DNA of 24,402 nucleotides from Glomus cerebriforme (GCA_003550305.1 QKYT01000733.1:31279-55680); one strand, 5' to 3'. Shown: positions 10,541 through 24,402, counted from the first letter of the stretch. Numbers and translations: made by a program. The notes: generated by a model from the letters alone, not told the origin.

Positions 10541-12144
10541 TCAATATTTATTTTTTATGCTATAATTCATGATTTAATTTCTCATTATTTCATCATCTTG
10601 TTTTTGTTTATTATAACAATTTATTGTAATATATATAGTATTATTAGTATATACTATATATCAAAAAATAATATTTCTGCATTCATTTATCTATTGTGAT
10701 AAAAAAAAATATTTCATATATAACTTTGGATATTATTGGAAGTAGCATATGATAGATTGCATTATTTTAAAAAAAAAGAAAAATACATGTGTCAAGTAAT
10801 CTTTCACAAATCAAAGGTAAGATCTGATTAGCCAATCATTTCATAATTTTGAGAAATAACTCAGTGTTATAATAATGAAGTATCATAGAAATAAAGATAA
10901 TACTTATGATATAATATATGTCATAATTCCCCTACTAATTATTCATATAATTAAAAATTAAAGATGATTCTATATAAATTTCTGGTATACTTGTAATTAA
11001 ATAAAAATAATAAAAATAAATCCAATATTTTATTATAATATACTTGCTATAAACTGCTATAAATTGCTAAAAATTGATAAATCAATAAAAATCATTATAA
11101 ACTGCTTATACACTAGTTAAACCTATATGAAATTTTATCAATTATGATATAGATTGTAAGGAAGTACAAGTATTAATACATCTAATATATCTAATGTATA
11201 AATATGATTATAAAATATCAGAAATATGATACTTTCGTATTTGAACTCATTTAAAAAGTTTCTTAAATATAATCCAAAGTACTTTTCTAAGAATCATTAT
11301 ATTAACTTAATGCAAAAAATATATTTAAATAAGAAATGTAAGGGTAGATTACAAACTTTTTATATTTACTGTACTGTAATGTGATTCATTAGTATTTTTC
11401 CATAATAAGGCATCGATCACTAACAAATATGTAGATGAACACTTGAGTAACTATAAAAAAAAGAAAAAGTTAAATCTTTTAGATTTATTTCTTTTAGCAA
11501 TTACTAAGAGGAAAAATGCTATCTTAATATATAAAAATAATATATCATTAGTAAAGTAAAGATGATCAATAGTCCTAAAGGATCATAGTTTTACCAGTTT
11601 TACATCATAAAAAGACAGATTGGTCTATCTCAATATAGGATCTTAATCTTTCAATCTTAAATTACGGGATCAAAGACTGATAAGACTATCAGTCTTATAG
11701 TTTTTTTAAGACTAATCAGTAGTGTATAAAATTCATATGCATAATATACATATATATACATTTTAATTTTTATGTGTATAATTTTTAAAATTTAATATGC
11801 ACTTATTTTGTACAATTTTTTTTAAAAAAAATATTAATAAAATTAATAAAAATATGTATTATTGTACACAAAAAATTTTTGATTGTGCATAAAAAAAAAA
11901 AATGCTTTATGTACACATGTGCACATATAATTTTTTTTAGATTTTATATATTGCCAATCAGTTTTTATAATTTTTATAAAGATGACCACTACCAAATTAA
12001 TTTTATTTAGTAAAAAATAGTAAAAAAAAACTGTTTATAATATAAAGAATCTATATCAGTTTCAGAATCAGTTCTTACTGTATTATAGAAAAAAAAGATC
12101 ACAGTCTGGTCTTATAAAGTCCAGTCTTAGGTAAGCATACATAA
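10541..12144. other. Gene-free AT-rich DNA
   Basis: Contains three short tandem TGCTATAAA-type units (11043-11070) and the compact palindrome at 11675-11698. No coding frame, tRNA or clear element is seen. Confidence 0.5.
11675..11698. repeat. Compact double palindrome
   Basis: Two mutually exclusive perfect hairpins overlap: GACTGATA-agac-TATCAGTC (11675-11694) and ATAAGACT-atc-AGTCTTAT (11680-11698). A related AGTCTTAT-type block, CAGTCTGGTCTTATAAAG, occurs near 12104, so these may be ends of a decayed element, but no matching arms could be established. Confidence 0.35.
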
Positions 12145-12370
12145 TTTGATTTAACATTTGATATTTGATTTAAATTTGATTTGAATTTGCAAATTCAAAT
12201 CAGCTTTTTTTTGATTTGATTCGAATTTAATTTGATTTGATTTAAAAATTCTTTAATTTGATTGGTCAATTGACAAATATTTGATATTTAATTTGAATTT
12301 GATTTAAACTTAATTTGATTTGATAAATTCAAATTAGCTTTATATTTGATTTGATTTGAGTTTAAGAAAC
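12145..12370. repeat. TTTGATTTG-rich array with a ~120-bp duplication
   Basis: Dense variants of TTTGATTTGAATTTAA. Two higher-order copies, about 12155-12250 and 12278-12370, share the order ATTTGATAT, GATTTGAATTT or AATTTGATTTGAT, then AAATTCAAATYAGCTTT, then TTTGATTTGATT. AATTTGCAAATT makes a small palindrome. Such AAATTTGAT arrays are low-complexity and non-coding. Confidence 0.6.
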
Positions 12371-12439
12371 CCTAATTTTAGGATTAAAATGAACCTGTAA
12401 GATATTAATCATTTTTATAGCAGAAGTTAAAATAAAGCG

Positions 12440-13450
12440 CCTTTATTTGGAGATTACATTCCAGACATCTTTCCATTTAGAAAAAGATAAACAGGCATCA
12501 ATAATTACTTATATCATTATATAAATACTAATATTAATAAATATTTAGTCTCTATATGAGAGAAATACAATAAAATGGCTCTTTAGAATGAAAATCAACC
12601 TGTTTCATTATTAAAAACAACTTCTTGAAGGATAAAAAAAAAAAGAAGGATTGGATTGATAAGCTACATTTATTAACTTTTCCTTCATTATCACAAAAAT
12701 CTGCTACATTAATGAGTAGTCTTGAAAGAGACCCTATGTAATATAATGCAAATATACCTGAAATTTTCTTTTTAGCCTATAGGTTTGAGAAAAATCAATT
12801 TATTAGTTTATATATTATATAATATACTATCAATTTTTTCTTAAAAAGTTCAGGAAAATCAATAAAGTAATTTTGAAAATTATTGATTTCTAAATACTAC
12901 TATCATTATGATTTTGAAAATTTTTATGTAACAGTTATCTAGCAAGTTTACAGAAATTATAAGAAGAAGTCTAAATTATTGGTAAAATAAAGTTTGAAAG
13001 GTGGTGAAAAATGATAGTATACCTGATGATAAGAAGTTTTTAAACATTATTTCTTATAGTAAAGCATATCATTTCATTAATAGAAAACTAATAGAATCTA
13101 ACTATGTGAGTGATTAATTTTATGCAAAAAATAAGTATAATATTTATTTTGCTATTACTTGGATAGAAGTGAAGAGAAATTAATTATATAGATAATTATA
13201 TATTATAGCATATCTAGCTATTTTTAGAGTATTATATTAGCAAAATTACATAGTTGTTAGAGATATAGGTTGGTCTGATATATTACAAAATTCCAAATAT
13301 TATCTTATTAATAAAAAATATAACTTTGAAAATATCATTAGAATTTCAGATTGTAAGAAATATAGAAGTAAATCAACAGAAATATAAAGAATATACTGAT
13401 TCCTACCATTAGAATTCTATACTATATTTATAAAAATGATATTACTATAA
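12440..13450 (+). pseudogene. Decayed protein-coding region, family not recognised
   Basis: Successive stretches read like protein but are broken by stops and frameshifts. Around 12440-12660 one frame contains GDYIPDIFPF and later NENQPVSLLKTTS between stops. Around 12660-12830 another frame contains LERDPM, stop, then YNANIPEIFFLAYRFEK. From 13013 to about 13450 a third frame runs about 145 codons with six stops and includes FAITWIEVKRN and VVRDIGWSDILQN. Tryptophan, proline and charged-residue use is unlike translated AT-rich noise. I do not recognise the family. Possible continuations (13462-13880, with a Leu/Pro/Trp-containing fragment near 13875-13905) are weaker. No start codon or promoter can be assigned. 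Confidence 0.4.
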
Positions 13451-14396
13451 ATTTTTCAGATTTGGATAATAATTATAAGTTAGTATGCAGAATTTTTCAG
13501 ATTAGTTCTTGTCTTCTTGATCAAGAATCCAAATATTATCTTAATAAAATAATATATTATCTAGTCATACAAAATGGCTTATGGATAATATATGTAGATA
13601 TATACATCATAAATAAACATATTTTAATTCTTATTAAAGTGCATATGATGTAATAAGTGATATTCTGCAAATCATCTATGAAATTATACTTATGTGACAA
13701 AATAATTTTACATATAAAATCAATTCCTAAAAATATTTCAAAAAATTTTTTCCTTATAGTATTTAGTAGAATAGTATTTACTGATATCAGTGATATATAT
13801 ATTTGTTTTAGAGAACAGGCCAACAAGTACTTTGCAGTTATTTTATTATATTTTAAGCTAAATATATTTATATAATGTTACCAGATCTTAGTATTAAGTG
13901 GTCAAGCAAATGAAAAAAGTCAGTATATATATTATCTCTAATACTTTTATAAATGTTGAAATTTTTAATATATATTCCATATACCCTTATTTTCAAACAC
14001 AAACTTTTACCTTATATATATTTATATATTTTCTGTTTCTTTCTCCAATATAAACTTAAGCTCAAAGAAGACATAAATGAAAAATTATAATACATTTTAA
14101 AAAAACAGTATATACTTTTTTAGTTCAAATCATTAAGAATTATTTTGAATTGCTAATAATAATTTTTTACAATATCAAATTTAATATTTAAAATCAAAAA
14201 TATTCTATTAACTGAATCTTTAGATGTAATTTGTAATGTGAATATAGTTTATCTAGCAATAAATAATAATAACTTAGATAAATATGAGAATGTTAGAACT
14301 TTAAAGTGCTATAAAATTTGTACTAATAAAAGTAATTAATATGAAATAAAAAATGTTACAATAGTTAGATAATGAATAGGGAATAAAGTTTAATTA
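13451..14396. other. Gene-free or decayed coding DNA
   Basis: Short frames at 13462-13653 and 13657-13875 (+) have no domain. They may be the decayed continuation of the pseudogene ending near 13450, since the AATTCCAAATATTATCTTA-like block at 13290 recurs at 13527. The remainder is AT-rich with nothing supported. Confidence 0.35.
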
Positions 14397-14964
14397 TAAA
14401 AATAAATAAAATAAATAAGAATTATATTGTAGCAGACATATGATAATTATATAATAATCACATGATAGTATCATATGATATGAAACATAGTAATAGGAAA
14501 GTAAATGATAAGTTAAAAAAAGAAAAATGAGTTTGAAAAAAGAGGATAAATTGGAAGAAGGATAATAAGTTAGAAGAAGGAAAATGAGTTTAAAAAAGAA
14601 TAATATTAGAATTGGAAAAATAATACTCAAAATGAAAAGAAAATAGAGAGAAAATGATGAAGTGAAAATAATATAAATATTAGTGTAAAATCAGTTTAAC
14701 AGTGCTAATAAAAAAAAAAGAAAATTTATAATAATAGTAAAAGTAATAATAATAAATACTATAAAAAAAAAATTAATAAGTAAAATGAAGAATATATAAT
14801 TAAAATAATGATAAAAATAGTAGGAGAAGAAAATGATTATAATGACAAAATATTAGAGAAAGTATTATCAATAAGGAAAGATGTAATAGAATATGCAAAA
14901 TTAAAAAGAATGATAGATGATTTCATTAATAAAAGAAGTAATAGAAATAAATAAGAATAAAAAA
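14397..14964 (+). repeat. Purine-rich stretch with a 57-bp imperfect duplication
   Basis: The plus strand is strongly A/G-biased. Two units beginning AAGTTARAARAAGRAAAATG start at 14510 and 14567, a period of 57 bp (a multiple of three). This looks like decayed upstream coding sequence of the lysine-rich pseudogene: one frame reads KLKKEK and KLEEGK in the two units, each followed by a stop. The remainder to 14964 is purine-rich without a clear frame. Confidence 0.4.
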
Positions 14965-15653
14965 ATGGAAACAAAGAAAATTGGAGAAAAAAATGAAAAA
15001 TTAAATAATAAAAAAAGAAAAAATGATAGAAAAAGTGACCAAATAATAAAGAAAAAGAAAAGAAAAGAATCAAGAAAATTTAAATGGATCTGAAAAGAAT
15101 TAAGTAAATTAGATAATAATGTGAAAAAAATAAAGATAAATGAAGAAAGTAAAGAAAGTGAAATAAAAGAACTAACTAAAAAAATATTAGAAGTAAAAAG
15201 AAAAATAGTGGAGTATTGGTTTAAAATAAGAAAGAATTTTAAGGAAGAAATAGAAGTAGTCAGAAAGAAAAAAGGAAAAAAAATAAGAAAAAGAATTAAA
15301 CAACAAGAAAAATTGATTGAAAATGAAATAAGAGCAGAACTATATGATAAAATAATAAAAAAAGCAAATGGAAAAATAAATAAAAAAAAGATAAGGGGTA
15401 AAATCAGAAAGGCTGAAAAGATATATAATTTATTTAGTAAAATAGGAGAAAGAAAAATAAGAAAATTATATTGAGTACAGCAATAGACTTTGAAAGATTA
15501 ACAGAAGGAAAAATAGCAGAAATAGTTAAACATTTCAGAGAAAATAAAGAGGAGAATAATGAAGAAGAAATTGAAAAAGAAGGAATAAGTAAAGAAATAG
15601 AAATTGATAGGAAAGAAGAAAGTAAAAGTGAAAGTAGTAAAAATGAGAATTAA
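14965..15653 (+). pseudogene. Lysine/glutamate-rich helical ORF broken by one TGA and one frameshift
   Basis: From ATG 14965 a frame runs 42 codons to a TGA at 15091-15093, continues 127 codons to a TGA near 15472, and the coding content then continues in the -1 frame from about 15471 to the TAA at 15651-15653. Joined, this is about 229 codons of highly charged, helical, possibly coiled-coil protein. The middle segment ends with an IYNLFSKIGERKI stretch and the last segment begins with an FERLTEGKIAEIV helix. The motif IYNLF.KIG is one I associate with repeated hypothetical proteins of Rhizophagus; this is from memory and unverified. The TGA sits between ATC and AAA where CGA (Arg) would fit. 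The Lys-rich composition could partly reflect A-richness, so coding origin is likely but not certain. Confidence 0.45.
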
Positions 15654-16000
15654 AATAAAATAAAATAGAAAAATGTCTAATATTAGATATTATTTTTTAA
15701 AATTATTATAATATAATAATTAGTATTTATAAATTTATTATATATTTAAATAATTAGCCAGTAAGATATTCATATTTTAATAATAATTAACATTATATTT
15801 TAAATTAAACTAGGTAATAAAAATTATTATGTTTAAAATTTTAAAAAAATTTTATTTTATATTTATTTTTATTGTATATCTTATTTAATATAATATTAAA
15901 CCAGTTAAAAAACAATTTTTATTTATTAATTTACATGTATAAACAAATGAAAATTGCCATGTAATCTTAATAGTTAATCATTTTTTATAAATATATAATT
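15654..16000. other. Gene-free AT-rich DNA
   Basis: AT-only tracts and no recognisable element or coding frame on either strand. Confidence 0.6.
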
Positions 16001-16104
16001 CTATAAAAAATTGAGATACTGTAAATATACTGTATTTTGTACAACAGTAAACTACAAAGTATACTTACTGTGTATGCTGAAAAACAGTATCCGATTTTTT
16101 ATAG
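16001..16104. mobile_element. 104-bp MITE candidate
   Basis: Termini CTATAAAAAATTGAGATACTGT (left; 22 bases with two differences and a one-base gap against the right) and the complement of a right end reading ACAGTATCCGATTTTTTATAG face each other. The interior carries further ACTGT/ACAGT and GTATAC inverted motifs. No clear TSD. Much too small to code. Confidence 0.5.
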
Positions 16105-17139
16105 GGATATAGTTCTTTACTTTGCTTTGAACAATTAAATGTTACTTATAAAAGTTAAGAAAACTAATAAACTTTTTAAGGCAAATAATATAACTGTATA
16201 AGAATTGCAATTCTTTATAATAAAAAAGTTATAACTGTTAATTATTTTTCTGATGTATTATAATTTTAACATTTTATAAAATTATAATTAATCTGTTAAA
16301 TTATTATAAATTTTTATAAAGTACTAATTAATAATTATATAGTATATAAAAGTGTTTATATAACTTTTCTTAATTTATTTAAATTATACTTTTTAGTTAT
16401 TAAAATCTTTTTTTTATATATTATTTTAAAATCAAAATCTTTAAATCTTTTATTTTACTTATATTATTCCTAATTAAATAATAATGTATCATTTAAAAAT
16501 TCTGCTAAAAATATATTTTTTTTAATTTAATTAAAGTATTTCGAATTTATTTATAAAAATGAATCACAATAGCCTTCTGACAGATTTTCTTTACTTCCAA
16601 ATAGGTAAATGTATTTTAATAATTAAAAAACCCCTGACATTTATACGAGTATCCAATCGGGATGATATAAATAAAATTTCCGATAGTCAGGTGGTCATGT
16701 TTGTAATTGTAGTCACATTATTATCATCATAATGCAATATGATTATCAGATATACTAACGCTAAAAAAACGCTAAAGCCAAATGATTGGTAAATCTTAAA
16801 TAATGTATTTTAACTTTCATTATATAAAATTTGTACTACGGTGCTTTTGAATAACGGCTAATTAGTTTAATCTTTGATTTTATGAATCTAGATCTTATTA
16901 AATTTTTTTATAATTTTAAATTATAAAATTAATGAATTAGTACAAGTTTAATAATAAGTAAGAATCCTTTGATTTTTTTATTTAATAACAGTATGACTTT
17001 TTTTTTTGAATTTTTTGAATGTACTATCTTTGATGATGTTCAGTATTACGCCCAAATTACACAGCCACATAATTCGATTAAAAAAAAATTAAGCATCTAT
17101 TAAGCATAATACTTTTGATTATTATTCATATTATCCAAT
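16105..17139. other. Transition from AT-rich repeat DNA to the gene-bearing region
   Basis: No gene is supported. At 16632-16688 CCTGAC and GTCAGG face each other around a CpG-containing 45-bp interior with a small ATCC-AATCG-GGAT hairpin, possibly a regulatory or tiny element. CpGs reappear from about 16,640 onward (ACGAG, TCGGG, CCGAT, AACGC), marking the edge of the CpG-poor zone. Confidence 0.4.
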
Positions 17140-17914
17140 TATTTAGACACGACGATCTCTCCCCCGGAAAATTCAAAGCTGTGACTGTGTGATAGGTAAC
17201 ATAATCAAAAAAAAATGCAAATAATACATTTTGTAGATATCACGTACGCCAAAAGATCTATGTGAAGTCACTTTGTGCCAGTGTTTTAAAGGCGCAGTAA
17301 AATTACCATATCGATATTCCCACCAATTAAATTTTCAATATTTTTTTGCAGATTCTGCCTAAATTTAATCTAAAACCTGCATCGTTAGCCTGTTTTTAAA
17401 AAGTCGCTCGAAATTAGGTAAGTTGAATAAGTAAAAAAGTATCCATACAATATGTACAATGTAAATTAATAAAAAGTAACATAACCCGACATGATTGTGA
17501 ACTAGTAATTTTTTATTTTCTATAATTGACAAATTTCTTGTTTATTGTTGGTAGTTTCCAAACAAGGTCCCTTCTCATAGTCTGTTTCCGTCCGACCACT
17601 CCGCCCCCAAAGTCAGACACAAACAAAAACCAAGCCAAACCAAGTTGTCAAGAAACCCCCTCGGTTTATTGGTTACTACTCCCCCCCTCTTCAGTTCATT
17701 GTACCGCACTCTTTTTTTTGTTTTCTTCTCGGGTCTTAAAAACCCTAAAGTTGTATACATCGCAATCTATTCATAAAATAAATACTAAATATTTTAATAA
17801 CACAAATTTAGACTTAGTTTCTAGTTTTTTTTTTTTTTTCCTTAAAAATTTCATTTTCCATATTTTACAGCCTTTTCATCAACTTTAGCATTTAAATTCT
17901 CATAATTTCAGCAT
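17140..17914 (+). promoter_or_regulatory. Promoter / 5' leader of the Kin4-type kinase
   Basis: Base composition rises sharply here compared with the AT-rich DNA upstream. Visible elements are a C-rich tract including CCGCCCCC (17601-17608), an inverted CCAAT box ATTGG (17668-17672), pyrimidine-rich stretches (17690-17735, 17820-17842) and scattered CpGs. AG|GTAAGT at 17416-17422 is a perfect donor, and TTTCAG (17906-17911) just before the ATG is a good acceptor, so a spliced 5'UTR is possible. No convincing coding frame is seen: the open frame across 17526-17888 has no recognisable domain and no ATG near a sensible context. Transcription start is not determinable by eye. Confidence 0.5.
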
Positions 17915-22046
<4,132 letters not shown>

Positions 22047-22559
22047 GAAAATCTGATATTGGTATAAGTAATTTACTATTCTAATAAATTTACAAATAAT
22101 TTTGTTTCATAATTTTTTTTTGTTTCATTGATATTTACAAATTTCTTTTCACAATAATATAGTTGGCATTAACAAAATAATTGCTTAATAATATACATTG
22201 TTTTCCTGAGTTACAAATTTTTTATTACATTTTTTTAATGACTTTTTTATTATTTCTTTATTATATATTATATACATTTAATAATATTAGTATCAAAAAA
22301 AAAAAAAAAAATTTTTTTTTTTTCTTTTTTTTTGTGATAAATCGAATGATTTATTGTTTCAATATTATAATTGAATTACTTAGGATTTTTATTTTATTAT
22401 TATATTGTTATTATAAAACATTTTAAACTTTTTTTTTTTTTTTATTAAAAAATTTCTTTTATTTGATTCTGTCAACATTTTATTAGAACAATGTCAATTA
22501 AATACACATCTTATGGATATTTTATTTCTGGTTAATAATACATTATAAAAATAATTAAT
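22047..22559. terminator. Convergent 3' intergenic region with polyadenylation signals
   Basis: Between the converging kinase and SDR genes. AATAAA at 22083-22088 lies 37 nt after the kinase stop and would serve the plus-strand transcript. On the minus strand AATAAA (plus TTTATT, 22521-22526) lies about 34 nt after the SDR stop. Between them is a long A17-T12 block (22295-22323) followed by C and T9, and further T-runs near 22428-22443. No coding sequence is evident; the open frame over 22181-22426 is low-complexity translation of homopolymers. Confidence 0.6.
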
Positions 22560-23674
22560 TTACCGAGTTCTCTTTTTAGCTAATTCCATTAATTCAGCAA
22601 TTCCTTGTTCTCTTGAAACTTTACTAATATAGTTAAGCTCTTCTTTAGCTTTAGTACTATCTAATTGATAATTTTCATACAAACAAAGTAAACATTCTCT
22701 ATTCATACCATCGATCATCCAGGTTTTACTATAACCAAGTAAAGGTATATATTCAACACTAGTAATTAAACCCCATGCTAACCATCTTGGAGCTCTAAAA
22801 TTTTTAAAAGGTCTTGGAGGTTTAATATTATAAGCTGAACCAATATAAAAATCTACAAAATCATCCATTTCGACTTTTCCTTCAATATCCTCAATTTCAT
22901 AAGTTCTTTTAGAATTATTATTTTTTGCTGTGATACAAGAAAGATAAATTGCTTCACAAGCATTCGTAACATGAGTAATCGATAATGGAAAACTTTGTGG
23001 CGTAATTTTCCAAAGAGGATTTCTACATAAATTATATAGCATTGGTGCTAATACATTATCATCTTTACCCCACAACCAACCTAATCTTAATATAATAATA
23101 TCATCATATGACGATTTCATGATTTCTTTTTCTGAAAGACATTTTGATTTTGAATATGGTGCCCAATCCGGTAATGAATCTATAGGAAAATGATCACTCA
23201 AACGAGCAGCAAAAGAAGAAATATAAACGAATCGAGGTTTATTAGATGTTCGTAAAGATTCAATAAGTGAAAGTAAAAGAACTGTCCCTTGAACATTTAT
23301 TTTATCATGTTCTTCGTAATATCCATATGGTTGAACCTATTTTATAATTTAAAGAATTCAAAATCAAAAATATATTTATCACAAATTTTAATAGTTAATT
23401 AATAAAGTTATATACATGCCTTAGCAGCCATATGAACCACAACATTTACACCATCCAAGCCTTCTTTTAAGGAATTTTCATCATTAATATAACCTCGAAT
23501 TATCTTTACCCTTTCACGACCTTTTTCAATTTTTCCTGCGGATTCTAATATTAATTCATCGGAAACACTTGAACGGGATAAAGCATTTATGGTTATATTG
23601 TCATTTTGTGATAATGAATATTGAATGAAGTTGCGTCCTAAATATCCTGAACCTCCAGTCACAAATAATTTCAT
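22560..23674 (-). CDS. Extended short-chain dehydrogenase (NAD(P)-dependent epimerase / 3-beta-HSD type), 2 exons
   Basis: Minus strand, exon 1 23674-23420, intron 23419-23337 (83 bp), exon 2 23336-22560 with TAA; 343 aa, the usual length for extended SDRs. TGGSGYLG (residues 6-13) is the Rossmann GxxGxxG dinucleotide site immediately after beta-1. VVHMAAK (79-85) is the conserved beta-4 region. YSKSK (146-150) is the YxxxK catalytic pair with serines 125/126 as the upstream catalytic Ser. The downstream half is substrate-specific and not diagnostic; a sterol 3-beta-HSD/decarboxylase-like or nucleoside-sugar epimerase-like activity is possible, and I cannot choose. The intron must begin with GC (AAG|GCATGT) to keep frame; the GT two bases on puts exon 2 out of frame. 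Start: I prefer the Met at 23674, just before the Rossmann strand; an upstream Met at 23722 would add 16 residues. All key residues are intact. Confidence 0.88.
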
Positions 23675-24002
23675 TTTTTTTGGGAAAAAAGTAAAAGTTG
23701 TGGTATATTGTTTGTAGTACATCTTAATTTACCCTATAAATGAACAGTATTTGAGAGATCTCGTGACATAATTATGTAATCATATTTCCTTTTGCCGACG
23801 TCATTCTGATATTTTTAAATTTCGTCATTAATAAGTCATAAATTTTTTTGTTGACGAAATTATGATATAAAATACGAAATTATGACCCACATAATTTTTT
23901 ACGACATTATGATGAATTACTATTATATTTTAAAAGATATATAAGTAGGAAACAAAAACAATTTTCTTTCAAAATTTATTTATTTTTTTAAAACATTACA
24001 AA
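23675..24002. promoter_or_regulatory. Divergent promoter between SDR gene and Ish1-domain gene
   Basis: About 330 bp separate the two start codons. ACGAMATTATGA occurs three times on the plus strand (23854-23866, 23874-23886, 23901-23913). A related inverted site, plus AATTTCGTCAT, is at 23818-23828, and a CRE-like GACGTCAT at 23797-23804. GATATATAAG (about 23937-23945) is a TATA-like box about 60 bp upstream of the plus-strand ATG. A purine-rich, A-rich leader precedes that ATG. The sites lie nearer the Ish1 gene, so they probably regulate it most directly. Confidence 0.55.
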
Positions 24003-24402
24003 ATGAAAATTACACGAATCTTCATACTTTTCTTTCTCTTTGTTATCGCGACAATCGCAACTAGTTATGGTATGTTAATTCATTTTATATTTTTATATGT
24101 AAAACTTTAATAATTCGTTCTTAAGCTGAAAATTTTTTTTTTTTGAAAAAAAAAAATTTAGTCCCAAACGATCCAACAACTTGGACTCCAAATGAATTAA
24201 AAGAATGGTTAGCAGAACATCGGGTAACCTATAAGGGAATTCCTGAAAAACAGGAGTTAGTGGATCTGGTAAAGGCCAATTGGGACGATGTAAAAGGTCG
24301 AGCAAATACTACGACAGAAGCTGTTGAGTCATTTGTTTCAAAATACATTAACGCAGTTAAAGATGGTAAGTATTCAAGTTATGTTTACTGCGCCACATTA
24401 CT
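24003..24402 (+). CDS. Secreted / ER-lumenal Ish1-domain protein, 5' part only (runs off window)
   Basis: Exon 1 24003-24069, intron 24070-24161, exon 2 24162-24365, then a GTAAGT donor at 24366; the window ends inside the second intron. Both introns are phase 1. Residues 1-21 form a clear signal peptide: KITR then a hydrophobic run FILFFLFVIATIA. Residues 30-62 match the Ish1 helical motif: TWTPNELKEWL, a short loop with Y46, then ELVDLVKAN. A second helical stretch, VESFVSKYINAVKD, suggests further Ish1 repeats in missing exons. Family knowledge: fission-yeast Ish1 is a stress-induced nuclear-envelope/ER protein and budding-yeast Msc1 is related. Function here is inferred from that only. 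The first intron contains a T/A hairpin (24133-24157). Confidence 0.82.

Noticed and set aside
11630..12131. AGTCTTAT/CAGTCTGG blocks as termini of one mobile element
   Set aside because: The blocks are similar but do not align as inverted repeats over a useful length, and no TSD is visible.
13557..13875. Overlapping open frames on both strands (89 and 72 codons)
   Set aside because: Mutually antisense, low-complexity and without motifs; at most decayed remnants.
14394..15073. Two 78-codon minus-strand open frames rich in Phe/Leu
   Set aside because: Complement of purine-rich sequence; the hydrophobic runs are a composition artefact, not membrane proteins.
1..17500. Search for tRNA, rRNA and CRISPR arrays
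   Set aside because: No cloverleaf with a GTTCRANNC-type block, no rRNA-like conserved blocks, and no regularly spaced identical repeats were seen; the 19-bp and TTTGATTTG arrays have no unique spacers.
17526..17888. 120-codon open frame upstream of the kinase, and its antisense frame 17575-17760
   Set aside because: No ATG in good context and no domain; it spans the C-rich promoter and a poly-T run, so it is read as leader DNA.
22181..22426. 81-codon open frame between the convergent genes
   Set aside because: Mostly poly-Lys, poly-Phe and Ile from homopolymers; the region is 3' UTR/intergenic.

Overview
The window reads as nuclear DNA of a filamentous fungus with a very AT-rich, repeat-laden genome. 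The best guess is an arbuscular mycorrhizal fungus (Glomeromycotina, Rhizophagus-like). The reasons are short introns of about 75-120 bp with GTAAGT-like donors, a fungal Kin4-type kinase, an Ish1 secreted protein, a decayed Crinkler-like gene, and many small inverted-repeat elements. The organism is an inference; no marker gene is present.

There are two compartments. About 1-16,560 holds no intact gene: it is a graveyard of MITE-like elements, degenerate tandem repeats and three decayed coding regions. From 1 to 4,865 there are nested or tandem copies of at least two terminal-inverted-repeat families, several with readable target-site duplications (TSDs). A ~150-bp degenerate tandem repeat (1,590-2,080), a 19-bp minisatellite (5,832-5,926), a 541-bp fold-back element (7,757-8,297) and a TTTGATTTG-rich array (12,145-12,370) follow. 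The decayed genes are a Crinkler/P-loop NTPase-like pseudogene (8,805-10,540), an unrecognised one (12,440-13,450) and a lysine-rich one broken by one TGA and one frameshift (14,965-15,653). CpG is almost absent from 8,300 to 15,700, and paired repeat copies show CpG to TpG/CpA changes directly, pointing to cytosine-methylation-driven decay.

From about 17,140 base composition rises and genes begin. A nine-exon Kin4-family Ser/Thr kinase (17,915-22,046, +; 1,135 aa) has a C-terminal KA1 domain interrupted by a Ser/Thr/Asn-rich insert. It is convergent with a two-exon extended SDR (NAD(P)-dependent epimerase / 3-beta-HSD type; 22,560-23,674, -), whose intron seems to use a GC donor. The SDR is divergent from a signal-peptide-bearing Ish1-domain gene that starts at 24,003 and runs off the window. 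The ~330-bp divergent promoter carries a repeated ACGAMATTATGA motif. The genes do not form an obvious pathway. I found no tRNA, rRNA or CRISPR. The most unusual signals are the methylation-type decay, the MITE architecture and the GC-AG intron; I see no convincing wholly new biological system.
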